Of a DNA stretch of 64,000 nt, positions 16,806-25,914 are shown one piece after another. The translations under genes and the position numbers were made by a program. Numbering within the stretch: position 1 is the first letter of the stretch; each line of letters begins with the position of its first letter. Below the pieces are notes generated by a model that did not search any database, was not told where the DNA came from, and worked only from the letters and a program-made list of their open reading frames with translations. Source of the stretch: Ruegeria sp. THAF33 (lineage in GTDB: Bacteria > Pseudomonadota > Alphaproteobacteria > Rhodobacterales > Rhodobacteraceae); assembly GCF_009363615.1 (NCBI RefSeq), contig NZ_CP045384.1, positions 3,389,501 to 3,453,500 on the forward strand, read 5' to 3'.

Positions 16806-17815
16806 CTCAGAAAGTTCACCAGCGACAGGTTCGCATTGCGAACGGTTACGGAATACAGGCTTTCCAACTGAAATTGCACCGTTTGCAGTTTCGCTGCCGT
16901 CTCATAAGGATCGGCCGCGATCAGTTCGTTTCGGCTGAATTCCAGGCTGGTTCGGGCCGACGAATTGCGTGTTGCCGCCTCTTCGATGCGGGCTTCGGCC
17001 GCCCCGACCTTTGCCCGGAGTTTGACGGTGGCATCCTGTGCGTTGGCCAGTTCGACCCCTAACTTCGTGAACAAAGCGGTGCGTTGATCGGGCGAAAGTG
17101 CCAATGCGCTGTCGGTGGCCAGCGCCGCAACGGCGACATCCCTGAGTGCGGCCTTGAACGCCGGGTCCGTTGCCGTGATCGGCAGCGTGACGCTTTCGTT
17201 TTCCGAAATCTGCATCGGAGACAGGGTGCTGTTTGACCCCTGATAAATCACGGCGTCGAAACCGGCTGGGTCATTGAACCAGTTTTCTGCCGCCAGCCTG
17301 ATATCAGCGACCGTGGCAAGCCCCGTCAACTGCGATTTCAGCGCCGTCAAAAGATCGTTCGAAGATTGCAGGGGCGACACATCGGTGGCGGCACCGGAAA
17401 ACAGGCTGCGCCCTCCTACGCGCGTGTTCAGTGCCGAGATCATCGTGTCCAGCTCATTCTTCGCCTGCTGGGACGCTTGTTCATGATTGACGGGCTGATT
17501 GGCGGTTCCGTAAGCCAGCAAAGACGCGGTCATGTCTCCGACCGAATCTCCGAAGGTTTTCAGGCTCAGTTGCATGGTATCGGTGAACAGGGCCGCTTCG
17601 GACGTTGCGATGCCAAAGGCGTCGAGTCTGGCGAGGCTGCGGTCGAGATCCAGAATTTGCGAATAATCCCCGCCAAGCCGCCCCGACACGTCCTGTACCC
17701 GCCCGGTGGACATTTCATAAGACAGGGTTTCGATCTGGGTTTTGATATCTGTTGCGCGGGTTCGCAAGGTCATTCCTCGCGCCAAATCGCCGATAGAAGT
17801 GATATTCATGGTCAC
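16802..17815 (-). CDS. flgL: Flagellar hook-filament junction protein FlgL
   Basis: The 337-residue flagellin-like protein has an N-terminal helical D0/D1 region (IGDLARGMTLRTRATDIKTQ) and a C-terminal SLEFSRNELIAADPYETAAK...LESLYSVTVRN segment, typical of FlgL. It forms the distal junction zone between hook and filament. It follows flgK with a 4-base overlap and precedes flgI with the same spacing. The N terminus lacks a signal peptide, as expected for a substrate of the flagellar type III export apparatus. Confidence 0.93.
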   Translation of the reverse strand: MTMNITSIGDLARGMTLRTRATDIKTQIETLSYEMSTGRVQDVSGRLGGDYSQILDLDRSLARLDAFGIATSEAALFTDTMQLSLKTFGDSVGDMTASLLAYGTANQPVNHEQASQQAKNELDTMISALNTRVGGRSLFSGAATDVSPLQSSNDLLTALKSQLTGLATVADIRLAAENWFNDPAGFDAVIYQGSNSTLSPMQISENESVTLPITATDPAFKAALRDVAVAALATDSALALSPDQRTALFTKLGVELANAQDATVKLRAKVGAAEARIEEAATRNSSARTSLEFSRNELIAADPYETAAKLQTVQFQLESLYSVTVRNANLSLVNFLR

Positions 17816-19263
17816 AACCTCAGAAGAGTTTCCATAAGCTCGTCAATAACCGAGATGACACGAGCGTTTGCGGCATAGGTCTGTTCGACCTGCATGAGCC
17901 GCTGTAGTTCCTGATCGGTATCTACGCCCTGCGCGGCCTCGATCTGCGCCATTTGCTGCTGGAAGCTGTTTGAAAAAGTCTTGCTTTGATCTGCGGCATG
18001 GGCGTGTGCGCCCGCTTTCGACAACAGGGCCTCGGTCAACTCGGCAGCGCGCATGTTTCCCGTGCCGAACAGCCCGCCGGGTACCGGACGTGCGTCGTTC
18101 AATATGTTCCCGAACGCGCGCAATTGAGCAGCCTGCCCGGGGTCACCCGGAGTTGCGGCACCCAGACCCGCGCGCAGTTTCCAACTGTCCCCGCCATCGT
18201 CAGGGTCCACGGTTGAATTGAGTGAAATCCGTGAAGCAAGCCCGACAACAGATGCAGGATCAAATCGGTTGCCGTCGTCGGTGAACAGACCAGGATCTGT
18301 CGCAATAGCCGACGAATCCAAACCGGGCGTTTCAAATCGTTCAATCAGGTCCCTTGCAACCGTGTCGAGCTGAACCTGCGCCTCGACTGCCAAGTCGTCG
18401 CGGATGGTGAACTGCGCCATCAGTGCCCCGCCGCGTATTTGAGCGTTGTCTCCACTTGTCCGTACCGGGTTGCCGTTCATCTCCAGACCGGACAACAGAC
18501 CATTTGCCACGGTCATGTGAGGCTTTGTTTCGCCGGTCGTGGAAAAAGTGAACTCCGAGGCCGTGCCTTCCAGCAGGATCAGCCCGCCCTCCGAGTACAG
18601 GGATACCTGATCATTGGCGCGCGGCACGACATTGACCGGGATCAAGGTATTGACCTGGTCGATCAGGACATGCCGCTGATCCAGCAGGGCACCGATGTCA
18701 CCGCCAGAGTTTTGAATGGCGGGAATCTTGGCGTTCAGGTCTTCGATATCTTTCAGAGTCTGATTCAGGGTGTTGATCTGGGCGCCAATTTTTCGATCAG
18801 CATCCGAGCGTGCCTGGCGTACGCCTTCGGACGCCGCGTTCAGCTCGTTGGTCAGATCGCGGGTCGAGCGCGCAACCTGATCCAGCCGTTCGATCGAGTC
18901 AGGCAAACTGGCCGCCGTGATAAAGGCGTTTTCCAACGAGGACAAACGAGTAGACAGCGAAGGGCCGTCATCAGAAGACCCCACCAGTTGTTCGAACCGT
19001 GCGTGAAATTCTGAAACGTCCGACCGAAAGGCGAGTTCGGCATCAGACGAACGTCTGTTGGCGGTCAAAACCGGATCCTGATGCCGGATCACGCCAACGG
19101 TGCGTACGCCATTTCCGGATATAGGGCTTGTTGCAAGTTCCAGGGACCGGCGCGCATAGCCTGGGGTCAGCGCATTCGCGATGTTTCCGGACACCACAGC
19201 GGCCCCGCGACTGGCCGCAGTCAGCCCGCCCAATGCGTTATTGAGTGCTGTCGACATGTTCAT
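17812..19263 (-). CDS. flgK: Flagellar hook-associated protein FlgK (HAP1)
   Basis: The 483-residue protein begins with the rod/hook/HAP N-terminal motif (ALGGLTAASRGAAVVSGNIANALTPGY) and ends with the matching C-terminal motif (EEQTYAANARVISVIDELM-like, here MQVEQTYAANARVISVIDEL). Internal SLYSEGGLILLEG and a long helical 150-200 segment fit FlgK. It is the first protein added on the hook before FlgL and filament. It is transcribed with flgL and flgI; 32 bases separate it from the flgE stop upstream. Confidence 0.95.
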   Translation of the reverse strand: MNMSTALNNALGGLTAASRGAAVVSGNIANALTPGYARRSLELATSPISGNGVRTVGVIRHQDPVLTANRRSSDAELAFRSDVSEFHARFEQLVGSSDDGPSLSTRLSSLENAFITAASLPDSIERLDQVARSTRDLTNELNAASEGVRQARSDADRKIGAQINTLNQTLKDIEDLNAKIPAIQNSGGDIGALLDQRHVLIDQVNTLIPVNVVPRANDQVSLYSEGGLILLEGTASEFTFSTTGETKPHMTVANGLLSGLEMNGNPVRTSGDNAQIRGGALMAQFTIRDDLAVEAQVQLDTVARDLIERFETPGLDSSAIATDPGLFTDDGNRFDPASVVGLASRISLNSTVDPDDGGDSWKLRAGLGAATPGDPGQAAQLRAFGNILNDARPVPGGLFGTGNMRAAELTEALLSKAGAHAHAADQSKTFSNSFQQQMAQIEAAQGVDTDQELQRLMQVEQTYAANARVISVIDELMETLLRL

Positions 19264-19295
19264 GAGGCCGCTCCTTTCTTTGGGTCAGAGCTGGA

Positions 19296-20591
19296 TTAAC
19301 GTTTCAGGTTTGTCGTTTCCTGCAACATCTCGTCCACCGTCTGGATCACCGTTGCGCTGGAGGAGTAAGCACGTTGCGTCTGAATCAATGAGGTCAGCTC
19401 GGTCGCTACATCCGTGGTGGATTCCTCACGCGCGAAAGAAACAAGATCCCCGGTCGGGCCTTCGCCGGCATTCCAAAGAAAGAAGGTACCGCTTTCACGG
19501 GAAGGCGCGTAAGTCTGACTGTCCAACGCGGTTAAACCGTTGGGATTGGGTACATCTGCCAACGGAATCTGGTACATCCGGCGACTGACGCCGGTGTCGT
19601 AGAACGCGTAGACATATCCTCTCTCATCGACCTGAACGCTGGTCATTGTTCCCACGGCAGAACCGTCACGTGTGATCGAAACAGGCGCGAACGTGTCGGA
19701 CAATTGGGTTATCCCGTCTGCATCTCCGATCAGGCCGATATTGACCTCCATCGCTCCGCCGGCGACGTTGACCATGACACTGCCCGTTGCTGGATCATAA
19801 GCTCCGCCAGAAACAGGTGTGACGCTGGCCAGAGTGCCGCCTGCCGTACGGTTGTCGGTGAATGTCAGCGTGTATTCACCGATGACTGCGCCACCCGACG
19901 CCGAGTCACGCAAGACCATGGTCCATTCGTTGCTGCTGCCGGTTGCGGGAACCGTTGGGATCAGCTGGATATCGACGCTTTCAGACTTGCCGAGATTATC
20001 GAAATACTCAACCGACAAAGGTTGAACGTCGCCCGGCGCGCCCGCATTTGTCGCCGTGGCCGGAAGGTTCATACGCAGTTTCATTTCTGTGGTTGGTGAA
20101 CCCGACAGCTGGTTCACGCTCAGCTGAATGGGTTCAAGCGCGGCGGGTGTATCGCGCGAAACCGGTGGAATAGTGCCATCAGGTGCCGCGGGCCACCCCA
20201 GAAGAACAAGGCCTGATTCGGTAACCAAATACCCTTCTTCGTTGGTGCGGAACGACCCGGTGGTGGTCAGTAGCATCTCGTTCGAATTATTCCCGATCTG
20301 CGAACTGGGGCGCACAGGCAACATGCCGCGCCCGCGAACTGCCAGATCGGTAGAGTTGCTCGTCGTCACCAGGGGCCCGCGTTGATCAATCATGCGCTGG
20401 CTTGTCGTCCGCACGCCGCCTGCCGAATAGCTGCCACCCTGGCCCGACGTGACCATTGAATGAAAATCCGTCTCGACCCGTTTATACCCATAGGTTGAAG
20501 AATTCGCGATGTTGTCGGAAATCGTCGCCAACCTGTTGGCATTGGCTTTCAGCGCCGCCACACCGGCATTGAGCGAAGAGGAAATGGTCAT
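19296..20591 (-). CDS. flgE: Flagellar hook protein FlgE
   Basis: The 431-residue protein begins MTISSSLNAGVAALKANANR with SDNIANSSTYGYKR, the rod/hook N-terminal signature, and ends with ATELTSLIQTQRAYSSSATVIQTVDEML. The middle is beta-rich and Thr/Ser/Gly-rich as in hook subunits. A longer frame to 20627 is possible, but the motif-based start at 20591 aligns with the family. It forms the hook that transmits torque from rod to filament. A dyad in the 91-base gap upstream may be regulatory. Confidence 0.94.
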   Translation of the reverse strand: MTISSSLNAGVAALKANANRLATISDNIANSSTYGYKRVETDFHSMVTSGQGGSYSAGGVRTTSQRMIDQRGPLVTTSNSTDLAVRGRGMLPVRPSSQIGNNSNEMLLTTTGSFRTNEEGYLVTESGLVLLGWPAAPDGTIPPVSRDTPAALEPIQLSVNQLSGSPTTEMKLRMNLPATATNAGAPGDVQPLSVEYFDNLGKSESVDIQLIPTVPATGSSNEWTMVLRDSASGGAVIGEYTLTFTDNRTAGGTLASVTPVSGGAYDPATGSVMVNVAGGAMEVNIGLIGDADGITQLSDTFAPVSITRDGSAVGTMTSVQVDERGYVYAFYDTGVSRRMYQIPLADVPNPNGLTALDSQTYAPSRESGTFFLWNAGEGPTGDLVSFAREESTTDVATELTSLIQTQRAYSSSATVIQTVDEMLQETTNLKR

Positions 20592-20641
20592 GGGTGCGCC
20601 CTTCTGTTGCGTCCGTCTTTGATGCAACAGGTAACGCGCTG

Positions 20642-20667
20642 CCCCTTAACAGCGCGCTAACATGTAA
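20642..20667. promoter_or_regulatory. GC-rich inverted repeat upstream of flgE
   Basis: CGCGCTG and CAGCGCG form a perfect 7-base inverted repeat around CCCCTTAA in the gap between the motB stop and the flgE start, read on the plus strand. There is no T run, so it could be a motB transcript-end hairpin or an operator. Function is not determined. Confidence 0.3.
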
Positions 20668-20682
20668 AATACGCTCTATCAT

Positions 20683-21522
20683 TTAGGGCTGGCGCAGAAA
20701 GATCACTTCGATCCTGTTGTTCCGCGCAGCCATGGGATTGTCGGCGAACAATTCTCGGTCTGCATGGCCCGTAACACGATCCATCCTTTGTGCCGCAACG
20801 CCCTTGTCCTGTAGCAATTGACGCAATTTTTGGGCCCTTGCCGTGGACAACTCCCAGGCTGTGTTGCGCGCCTGTACGACCGGAGATGCGCTGACATGCC
20901 CTTCGACAGCGATCGAATTGACGACAAGATCCGAGGCTCGGGCGAGGATCAGGGCCAGGGACCGCAGAAAGCTGGTTGGCTTGTCAGAACCCGATTCGAA
21001 CAATGCCTGATCGTCGGTGTCGAACAGTTCCACCACCAATCCTTCATCGGTGACCCGTGTGACGATATGCTTGAGCAGTTTGCCCGAGACCTCGCTTTCA
21101 CCCGTGCGCCCCAGCAGTTGCGCCTCCAACGTAGAGAAATCTTCCTTGGCCCCTTTGCCGCCGCCCACGGCTTTCACTCCGATCGAACCACGGGCCTGAT
21201 GCGATTCGGTCGGATGTGTGGTTGTGGCACCCTGACCGTCTCGCAGCAGCACTTCTTCAGACAGCATGCTGTCGCCACCAAACGCCCCGTCCCCGCCGCC
21301 GGATTCCGGGCTTAGCGGGATTGTCGGTGCGAAATAATCCGCCAACCCTTTTCGTTGCTGTTCCGTTGTTGCGTTCAGCAGCCACATCAACATGAAGAAG
21401 GCCATCATGGCCGTCACAAAGTCGGCATACGCGACTTTCCACGCGCCACCGTGATGGCCATCGCCACCCGATACACGCTTCTTCTTGATGATGATTGGCG
21501 CCGCATTGGTTTGCGCACCCAT
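20683..21522 (-). CDS. motB: Flagellar motor stator protein MotB
   Basis: The 279-residue protein has a basic N terminus (IIIKKKRVSGGDGHHGG), one membrane helix with the MotB signature AYADFVTAMMAFFMLMWLLN (the Asp is the proton-binding residue), and a C-terminal OmpA-like peptidoglycan-binding domain (SIAVEGHVSASP, LSTARAQKLRQLL, NNRIEVIFLRQ). It anchors the stator to the wall and pairs with MotA, which is not in this window. I chose the ATG at 21522, with AAGG 8 bases upstream, over a GTG nine bases earlier. A CtrA-type box lies about 48 bases upstream. Confidence 0.95.
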   Translation of the reverse strand: MGAQTNAAPIIIKKKRVSGGDGHHGGAWKVAYADFVTAMMAFFMLMWLLNATTEQQRKGLADYFAPTIPLSPESGGGDGAFGGDSMLSEEVLLRDGQGATTTHPTESHQARGSIGVKAVGGGKGAKEDFSTLEAQLLGRTGESEVSGKLLKHIVTRVTDEGLVVELFDTDDQALFESGSDKPTSFLRSLALILARASDLVVNSIAVEGHVSASPVVQARNTAWELSTARAQKLRQLLQDKGVAAQRMDRVTGHADRELFADNPMAARNNRIEVIFLRQP

Positions 21523-21569
21523 CTCCACCACCTTTTTATCACCCGACTATTGGAATAGCAGTGCAGGTC

Positions 21570-21584
21570 TTAAGGCGGCCTTAA
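21570..21584. promoter_or_regulatory. CtrA-type binding site upstream of motB
   Basis: TTAA-GGCGGCC-TTAA is an exact TTAA-N7-TTAA match to the CtrA consensus. It sits in the 85-base gap between the fliI stop and motB start, and is also a TTAAGG/CCTTAA palindrome. CtrA is known to activate motility genes in Rhodobacterales. Seen: motif and position. Inferred: regulation. Confidence 0.6.
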
Positions 21585-21607
21585 TACTTAAAACTGTTCC
21601 GAGTTCA

Positions 21608-22945
21608 CTAACGCGGCAGGCCGGCCGAGGCACGGCGCAGAATCAGGGACAAGCGGTTAAAGCTGTTTTCAATTCCTTCGGAATCGGGTTTGCCGAAAAA
21701 CGCGTCCAACTCCTCATGAACGCGCACGGCCTGATCCAAGAGCGGATCTGATCCTTCTGAATACAGCCCGGCCTTTATCATGACTTCAGATTGTTCGTAG
21801 CTGCCGACAAGTTTGCGGGTTTCGTTGATCATCTGGTTCTCTGCCTCTGACGCGGCCTCTGGAAGGCTGCGGGATACGGATTTGCTGAGGTCGATGGCCG
21901 GGAAGCGCCCGCGTTCGGCAATCTCGCGGCTGAGTACGATATGCCCGTCCAACACACCGCGCAGAATGTCAGCGATGGGTTCATCCATGTCGGACCCCGC
22001 AACCAGGACGCTGAACACGGCGGTGATATCACCCTGCTCCTGCGTGCCGGGGCCTGCGCGTTCACACAGATTGGCAATCAGGGGGGTGACAGAGGGTGGA
22101 TACCCTCGGAGCGACGGGGCTTCGCCCATGGCAACGGCGATTTCACGGTGCGCTTCCGCGAAACGGGTTACCGAATCGGCCAGAAACAGGACGTTCAGCC
22201 CCAGATCCCGCAGAAACTCTGCCGCCGACATGGCCGACCACGCGCACCGTCTGCGCGCCAATGCAGACTGGTCGGACGTCGCAGCGACCACGATAGTGCG
22301 CTTCATGGCTTCCGGGCCTATGGCGCGGGCAACAAACTCGTTCACTTCACGCCCACGTTCGCCGACAAGAGCCACCACAACCACGTCAGCCTGCATGTAG
22401 CGCGCCAGCGTCGACAGCAGCGTCGATTTTCCCACACCCGATCCCGCAAACAACCCAACGCGTTGACCGCGTACAATCGGCAGCATGGTGTTGAGAACCG
22501 ATAGTCCGGTGGCCATCCGCTTTCCCAATGGCTTGCGCGCCACCGCAGGCGGGGGGGCTTGCATGATATCGCGATCCTGTGGCCCGTTCAGCAGGGGTTT
22601 TCCGTCCAGCGGTTTGCCAAACGGATCAATGACGCGCCCAAGCCAGTGCAATGCGGGCGCGAACCCCGGCGAGGGATCAAGGTACACACGGTCCCCGAGG
22701 CTGACACCGTCCGGGGCGGAACCCGGAATCATGTGGATATGGTCTGCACCGACATGCAGCACTTCACCGGCCAGATCGGGCCCCGCGCGCCGCCGCAATG
22801 TAAGCAAGTCTCCGATTCGCGCATGTTCGTTGAGGCCACTGATCTCGATCAACCCTTGTGCGACGCTACTGACCAGGCCCACGTGGCGGATCAAAGTCAT
22901 CCGATCGAATTCATGTTTCAGAAGCATCGGGTCGAGATCGGACAT
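21608..22945 (-). CDS. fliI: Flagellum-specific ATP synthase FliI
   Basis: The 445-residue F1-beta-like ATPase has Walker A GLFAGSGVGKSTLL and the family hallmark REVNEFVARAIG. A Walker B strand with LNVLFLADSVTRFA follows, and YPPSVTPLIANLCERAG is typical of FliI. It powers or times substrate entry into the flagellar export gate (FlhA/FlhB/FliR/FliQ, all encoded nearby). The frame is open to 23635, but family alignment and a GGAGAA ribosome site favour the ATG at 22945. It is divergent from flgB, sharing an 87-base promoter region. Confidence 0.95.
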   Translation of the reverse strand: MSDLDPMLLKHEFDRMTLIRHVGLVSSVAQGLIEISGLNEHARIGDLLTLRRRAGPDLAGEVLHVGADHIHMIPGSAPDGVSLGDRVYLDPSPGFAPALHWLGRVIDPFGKPLDGKPLLNGPQDRDIMQAPPPAVARKPLGKRMATGLSVLNTMLPIVRGQRVGLFAGSGVGKSTLLSTLARYMQADVVVVALVGERGREVNEFVARAIGPEAMKRTIVVAATSDQSALARRRCAWSAMSAAEFLRDLGLNVLFLADSVTRFAEAHREIAVAMGEAPSLRGYPPSVTPLIANLCERAGPGTQEQGDITAVFSVLVAGSDMDEPIADILRGVLDGHIVLSREIAERGRFPAIDLSKSVSRSLPEAASEAENQMINETRKLVGSYEQSEVMIKAGLYSEGSDPLLDQAVRVHEELDAFFGKPDSEGIENSFNRLSLILRRASAGLPR

Positions 22946-22994
22946 CTTGGGTTCTCCAATTGGGTTCTGAAAACGGTTTCTAAAGGAATCGGGG

Positions 22995-23009
22995 TTAAGC
23001 CTTGATTGA
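22995..23009 (+). promoter_or_regulatory. Imperfect CtrA-like motif upstream of flgB
   Basis: TTAA-GCCTTGA-TTGA differs from TTAA-N7-TTAA by one base and lies 24-38 bases before the flgB ATG, in the gap shared with fliI. By itself the match is weak. It is of interest because a perfect box stands in the same flagellar block at 21570. Confidence 0.3.
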
Positions 23010-23032
23010 AATTGATCGAGGGAGAAGCCCCG

Positions 23033-23419
23033 ATGTTCTATGACTTGAACGTCCTTAAGACTGCGTACGCAATGGCAACCCATGCCGGGCAACGGCAGGC
23101 GGTGATTGCGCGCAACATGGCCAATGCGGATACGCCAGGCTACCAGCCGCGCGATATCGAACCCTTCCATACAGCACTTGAAACCTCGGGACGCGAAGTG
23201 ACCATGGTGGCTACGCGGCGGGGTCATCTGCACGGCGGTACAGGTGCGCAGCCCTGGGCAGAGCACCAGGCCGTTCCGTCGGGTGATCCAAATGGCAACG
23301 GTGTATCGCTTGAAGAAGAGATGCTGAAATCGGTCGAGGTCAAACGACAGCACGACCGCGCGTTGGCGATCTACAAATCCTCGATGAACATCCTTCGCAC
23401 CAGTCTGGGGCGTGGTTAA
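23033..23419 (+). CDS. flgB: Flagellar proximal rod protein FlgB
   Basis: The 128-residue protein contains RQAVIARNMANADTPGYQPRDI, with the rod-protein NxANxxTPGY core, and a C-terminal SVEVKRQHDRALAIYKSSMNIL helix. It forms the innermost rod ring. The ATG at 23033 is preceded by GGGAGAAG; an upstream in-frame TTG at 23006 has no such site. It is first in the plus-strand operon flgB-flgC-fliE-fliQ-flgF-flgG-flgA-flgH-fliL. Confidence 0.94.
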   Translation: MFYDLNVLKTAYAMATHAGQRQAVIARNMANADTPGYQPRDIEPFHTALETSGREVTMVATRRGHLHGGTGAQPWAEHQAVPSGDPNGNGVSLEEEMLKSVEVKRQHDRALAIYKSSMNILRTSLGRG

Positions 23420-23430
23420 GGGGGCCGAGG

Positions 23431-23817
23431 ATGAGCGATTTTTCCCACTCACTTGCGGCATCCGCCAGCGCCCTGCGTGCGCAGGCAGCCCGTCTGCGCC
23501 ACGTGTCCGAAAACATATCGAATGCGGATACGCCAGGGTATCGGCGCAAGACGGTGCCGTTTGAGACCATAGAAAAAGATGGTCAGAACGTGGTGAAAGC
23601 TGGCCGCGTAAAGCTTGATCGACGCGACCTGACACGAATTTTCGACCCCGGCCACCCGATGGCAGATGCCAGCGGTCACTATCTGGGATCGAATGTCGAT
23701 CTGATGATCGAAATCGCTGACGCGCGTGAGGCGCAGCGGAGCTACGAAGCCAACCTCAAGATGTTCGATCAAACACGGCAAATGTCGTCGTCGTTGATGG
23801 AATTGCTCAGAAAATAA
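23431..23817 (+). CDS. flgC: Flagellar rod protein FlgC
   Basis: The 128-residue protein has the N-terminal motif RHVSENISNADTPGYRRKTV and the C-terminal MIEIADAREAQRSYEANLKM, both diagnostic of FlgC. It is a proximal rod subunit assembled with FlgB and FlgF. It starts 11 bases after flgB and is followed by fliE 12 bases later. Confidence 0.95.
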   Translation: MSDFSHSLAASASALRAQAARLRHVSENISNADTPGYRRKTVPFETIEKDGQNVVKAGRVKLDRRDLTRIFDPGHPMADASGHYLGSNVDLMIEIADAREAQRSYEANLKMFDQTRQMSSSLMELLRK

Positions 23818-23829
23818 AGGACAGCCAGA

Positions 23830-24120
23830 ATGGACATCCGATCCCTGACCGCCGCACAAAACTATGCCGGCGCACGCCCCGCAACACAGGCCGATCCCGA
23901 ACATACCGGGATGGCGCAGGGGCTGAAGGCAAGTTTTCAGGACTTTGCATCCACGTTGAAACACAGCGAGCAGATGTCGCAGACCGCGATTGTCGGGCAA
24001 GCCGACCCGCACGCGCTGGTGCAGGCGCTGGCACAGACCGAACTGGCCGTCGAGACAGCTGTGATAGTTCGCAACAAGGTGGTCGAGGCCTATCAGGAAA
24101 TCCTTCGGATGCCGGTCTGA
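23830..24120 (+). CDS. fliE: Flagellar hook-basal body adaptor FliE
   Basis: The 96-residue helical protein has the FliE pattern of a central LKASFQDFASTLKHSEQMS helix and the C-terminal DPHALVQALAQTELAVETAVIVRNKVVEAYQEILRMPV-type ending (family motif V.A...A......V.VRNK...AY.EI..MPV). FliE joins the MS-ring to the rod and caps the export gate. Its place between flgC and fliQ is the usual alphaproteobacterial order. Confidence 0.93.
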   Translation: MDIRSLTAAQNYAGARPATQADPEHTGMAQGLKASFQDFASTLKHSEQMSQTAIVGQADPHALVQALAQTELAVETAVIVRNKVVEAYQEILRMPV

Positions 24121-24124
24121 TACC

Positions 24125-24397
24125 ATGCTGAGCGAAGGTCTTTTCTATGACATCGTGCGTCAGGCTCTCTGGATCGCCGTCATCACATCGGTCCCGATTC
24201 TGGCAGTTGCTCTGGTGTCAGGCCTGATCGTTGGTCTGTTTCAGGCCCTGACGTCGATACAGGAAATGACACTGACCTTTGTTCCCAAACTGATCGCCAT
24301 CGTCGTCGTGTTCTGGATCTCGATGGGGTTCATGACTCAGACCCTTGTTACGTTTTTCACCGGTACGCTTGTTCCATTGATCGCAGGAGGTCGCTGA
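24125..24397 (+). CDS. fliQ: Flagellar export gate protein FliQ
   Basis: The 90-residue inner-membrane protein has two helices (about 17-40 and 54-78) and the conserved LVSGLIVGLFQALTSIQEMT segment of FliQ/SctS. It forms the export gate core with FliP (not in the window) and FliR (29079). It starts 4 bases after the fliE stop and overlaps the flgF start by one base. Confidence 0.95.
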   Translation: MLSEGLFYDIVRQALWIAVITSVPILAVALVSGLIVGLFQALTSIQEMTLTFVPKLIAIVVVFWISMGFMTQTLVTFFTGTLVPLIAGGR

Positions 24398-25107
24398 TGG
24401 ACACCGCCTATGTCACCCTGTCCCGCCAGTCCGGGCTGATGGATGAAATGCGCCTGGTGGCGAATAACATCGCAAATGCCAACACGACCGGCTATCGCCA
24501 GCAGGGGCTGGTGTTCTCGGAATACATTCGAGATATGCCGAACAGCCCGTCCCTCTCCATGAGCCGGGCCGAGGCGCGAAATTCGTCAATGCAACAAGGC
24601 GTGCTGACGCAAACCGGCGGGCAATTTGATTTTGCCATCGAAGGCGACGGGTTCTTCATGGTCGAAACCGAGAACGGCAACCGGCTGACGCGGGCTGGCA
24701 GCTTTTCTACCAATGCCGATGGCGATCTGGTTTCAATGGATGGTGCGCGCGTGCTCGATGCCAATGGCGCGCCTGTGTTCATCCCGCCTGATGCCGCGTC
24801 AATCGATGTCGGCAGCGACGGAACGCTGAGTGTCGATGGCCAACTTCTGGGTCAGCTGGGCGTTTTCAACGTCGCCGACACGAACGAACTTGTACGCGAA
24901 GGAAACACTCGTTTCCGCACCGACGGTGCGATTGAGCCGGTCGACGAGCCGGTGGTTTTGCATCGCTTTCTCGAAGGGTCAAACGTGAATGCGATTCAGC
25001 AAGTGACCCGTTTGGTGGAAATCCAGCGCGCCTATGAGCTGGGGCAAAGCTTTCTTGAGAGTGAAGATGAGCGCGTGCGTGGAGCACTCAAGGCGCTGAT
25101 GCGCTGA
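24397..25107 (+). CDS. flgF: Flagellar proximal rod protein FlgF
   Basis: The 236-residue protein has the rod N-terminal motif LVANNIANANTTGYRQQG, a central DFAIEGDGFFMVET and LTRAGSF module shared with FlgG/FlgE, and the C-terminal VTRLVEIQRAYELGQSFLE. It is assigned FlgF rather than FlgG because it precedes the better FlgG match and is shorter. It is part of the proximal rod. Confidence 0.92.
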   Translation: MDTAYVTLSRQSGLMDEMRLVANNIANANTTGYRQQGLVFSEYIRDMPNSPSLSMSRAEARNSSMQQGVLTQTGGQFDFAIEGDGFFMVETENGNRLTRAGSFSTNADGDLVSMDGARVLDANGAPVFIPPDAASIDVGSDGTLSVDGQLLGQLGVFNVADTNELVREGNTRFRTDGAIEPVDEPVVLHRFLEGSNVNAIQQVTRLVEIQRAYELGQSFLESEDERVRGALKALMR

Positions 25108-25128
25108 TTTGGATGAGGAGAGTTGGAC

Positions 25129-25914
25129 ATGCGGGCCCTTAAAATTGCCGCCACCGGGATGACAGCACAACAGATGCGGGTTGAGACGATCTCGAACAAC
25201 CTCGCGAATATGAATACCACCGGCTACAACGCCCGACGGGCCGAATTCGCCGACCTGCATTATCAACAGATGGCGCGGGCCGGCACCGTGAATGCGTCGG
25301 ACGGAACGGTTCTGCCCACGGGTATTCAACTGGGTCTGGGTGTGCGACCGGAAGCGGTGACAGTGCAATTGGAACAAGGGGCCTTGTCGGCCACCGGGAG
25401 CGATCTGGATGTTGCAATCGAAGGTCGCGGATATCTGGAGGTGACCTTGCCCAGCGGTCAGGCCGCGTATACGCGCGACGGCAGTTTGAAGCGGTCGGCA
25501 GAGGGCCTGATCGTCACCTCTGACGGGTTTGCGGTTTCGCCGGAAATCACCATCCCTGACGATGCGCGTTCTGTTTCGATCAACGCGTCGGGCGAAGTCT
25601 ATGCGTATTTTGACGATTCCCCCGAAGGTCAGTTGCTTGGGGAGTTTACGCTGGCCAGTTTTTCGAACGCCAAAGGCCTGGAAGCCGTCGGAGGCAATCT
25701 GTTCAAGGAAACCGAAGCTTCGGGTGCTCCGGTTCTGGGTACGCCGGGCGAAGACGGTCTGGGAACTTTGCGACAGGGTTATCTGGAAGACAGTTCGGTT
25801 GACGCCGTTCGCGAAGTTACCGAGCTGATCGAAGCGCAACGCGGCTATGAGATGAATGCCAAAGTCATCACGGCGGTGGACCAGATGATGAGCGCGACAA
25901 CGCAGGTACGGTGA
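25129..25914 (+). CDS. flgG: Flagellar distal rod protein FlgG
   Basis: The 261-residue protein begins MRALKIAATGMTAQQMRVET with ISNNLANMNTTGYNARRAEF, then DVAIEGRGYLEVTLPSG, LGEFTLASFSN and a C-terminal EVTELIEAQRGYEMNAKVI. This is the canonical FlgG layout at the usual ~261 residues. The ATG at 25129 has a GAGGAGAG ribosome site; the in-frame TTG two codons earlier is less likely. It forms the distal rod on which FlgI and FlgH rings assemble. Confidence 0.96.
   Translation: MRALKIAATGMTAQQMRVETISNNLANMNTTGYNARRAEFADLHYQQMARAGTVNASDGTVLPTGIQLGLGVRPEAVTVQLEQGALSATGSDLDVAIEGRGYLEVTLPSGQAAYTRDGSLKRSAEGLIVTSDGFAVSPEITIPDDARSVSINASGEVYAYFDDSPEGQLLGEFTLASFSNAKGLEAVGGNLFKETEASGAPVLGTPGEDGLGTLRQGYLEDSSVDAVREVTELIEAQRGYEMNAKVITAVDQMMSATTQVR

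Noticed and set aside
22946..23635. N-terminal extension of fliI across flgB and flgC
   Set aside because: FliI homologues begin near 22945 with a ribosome site there; the extension is antisense to real rod genes.
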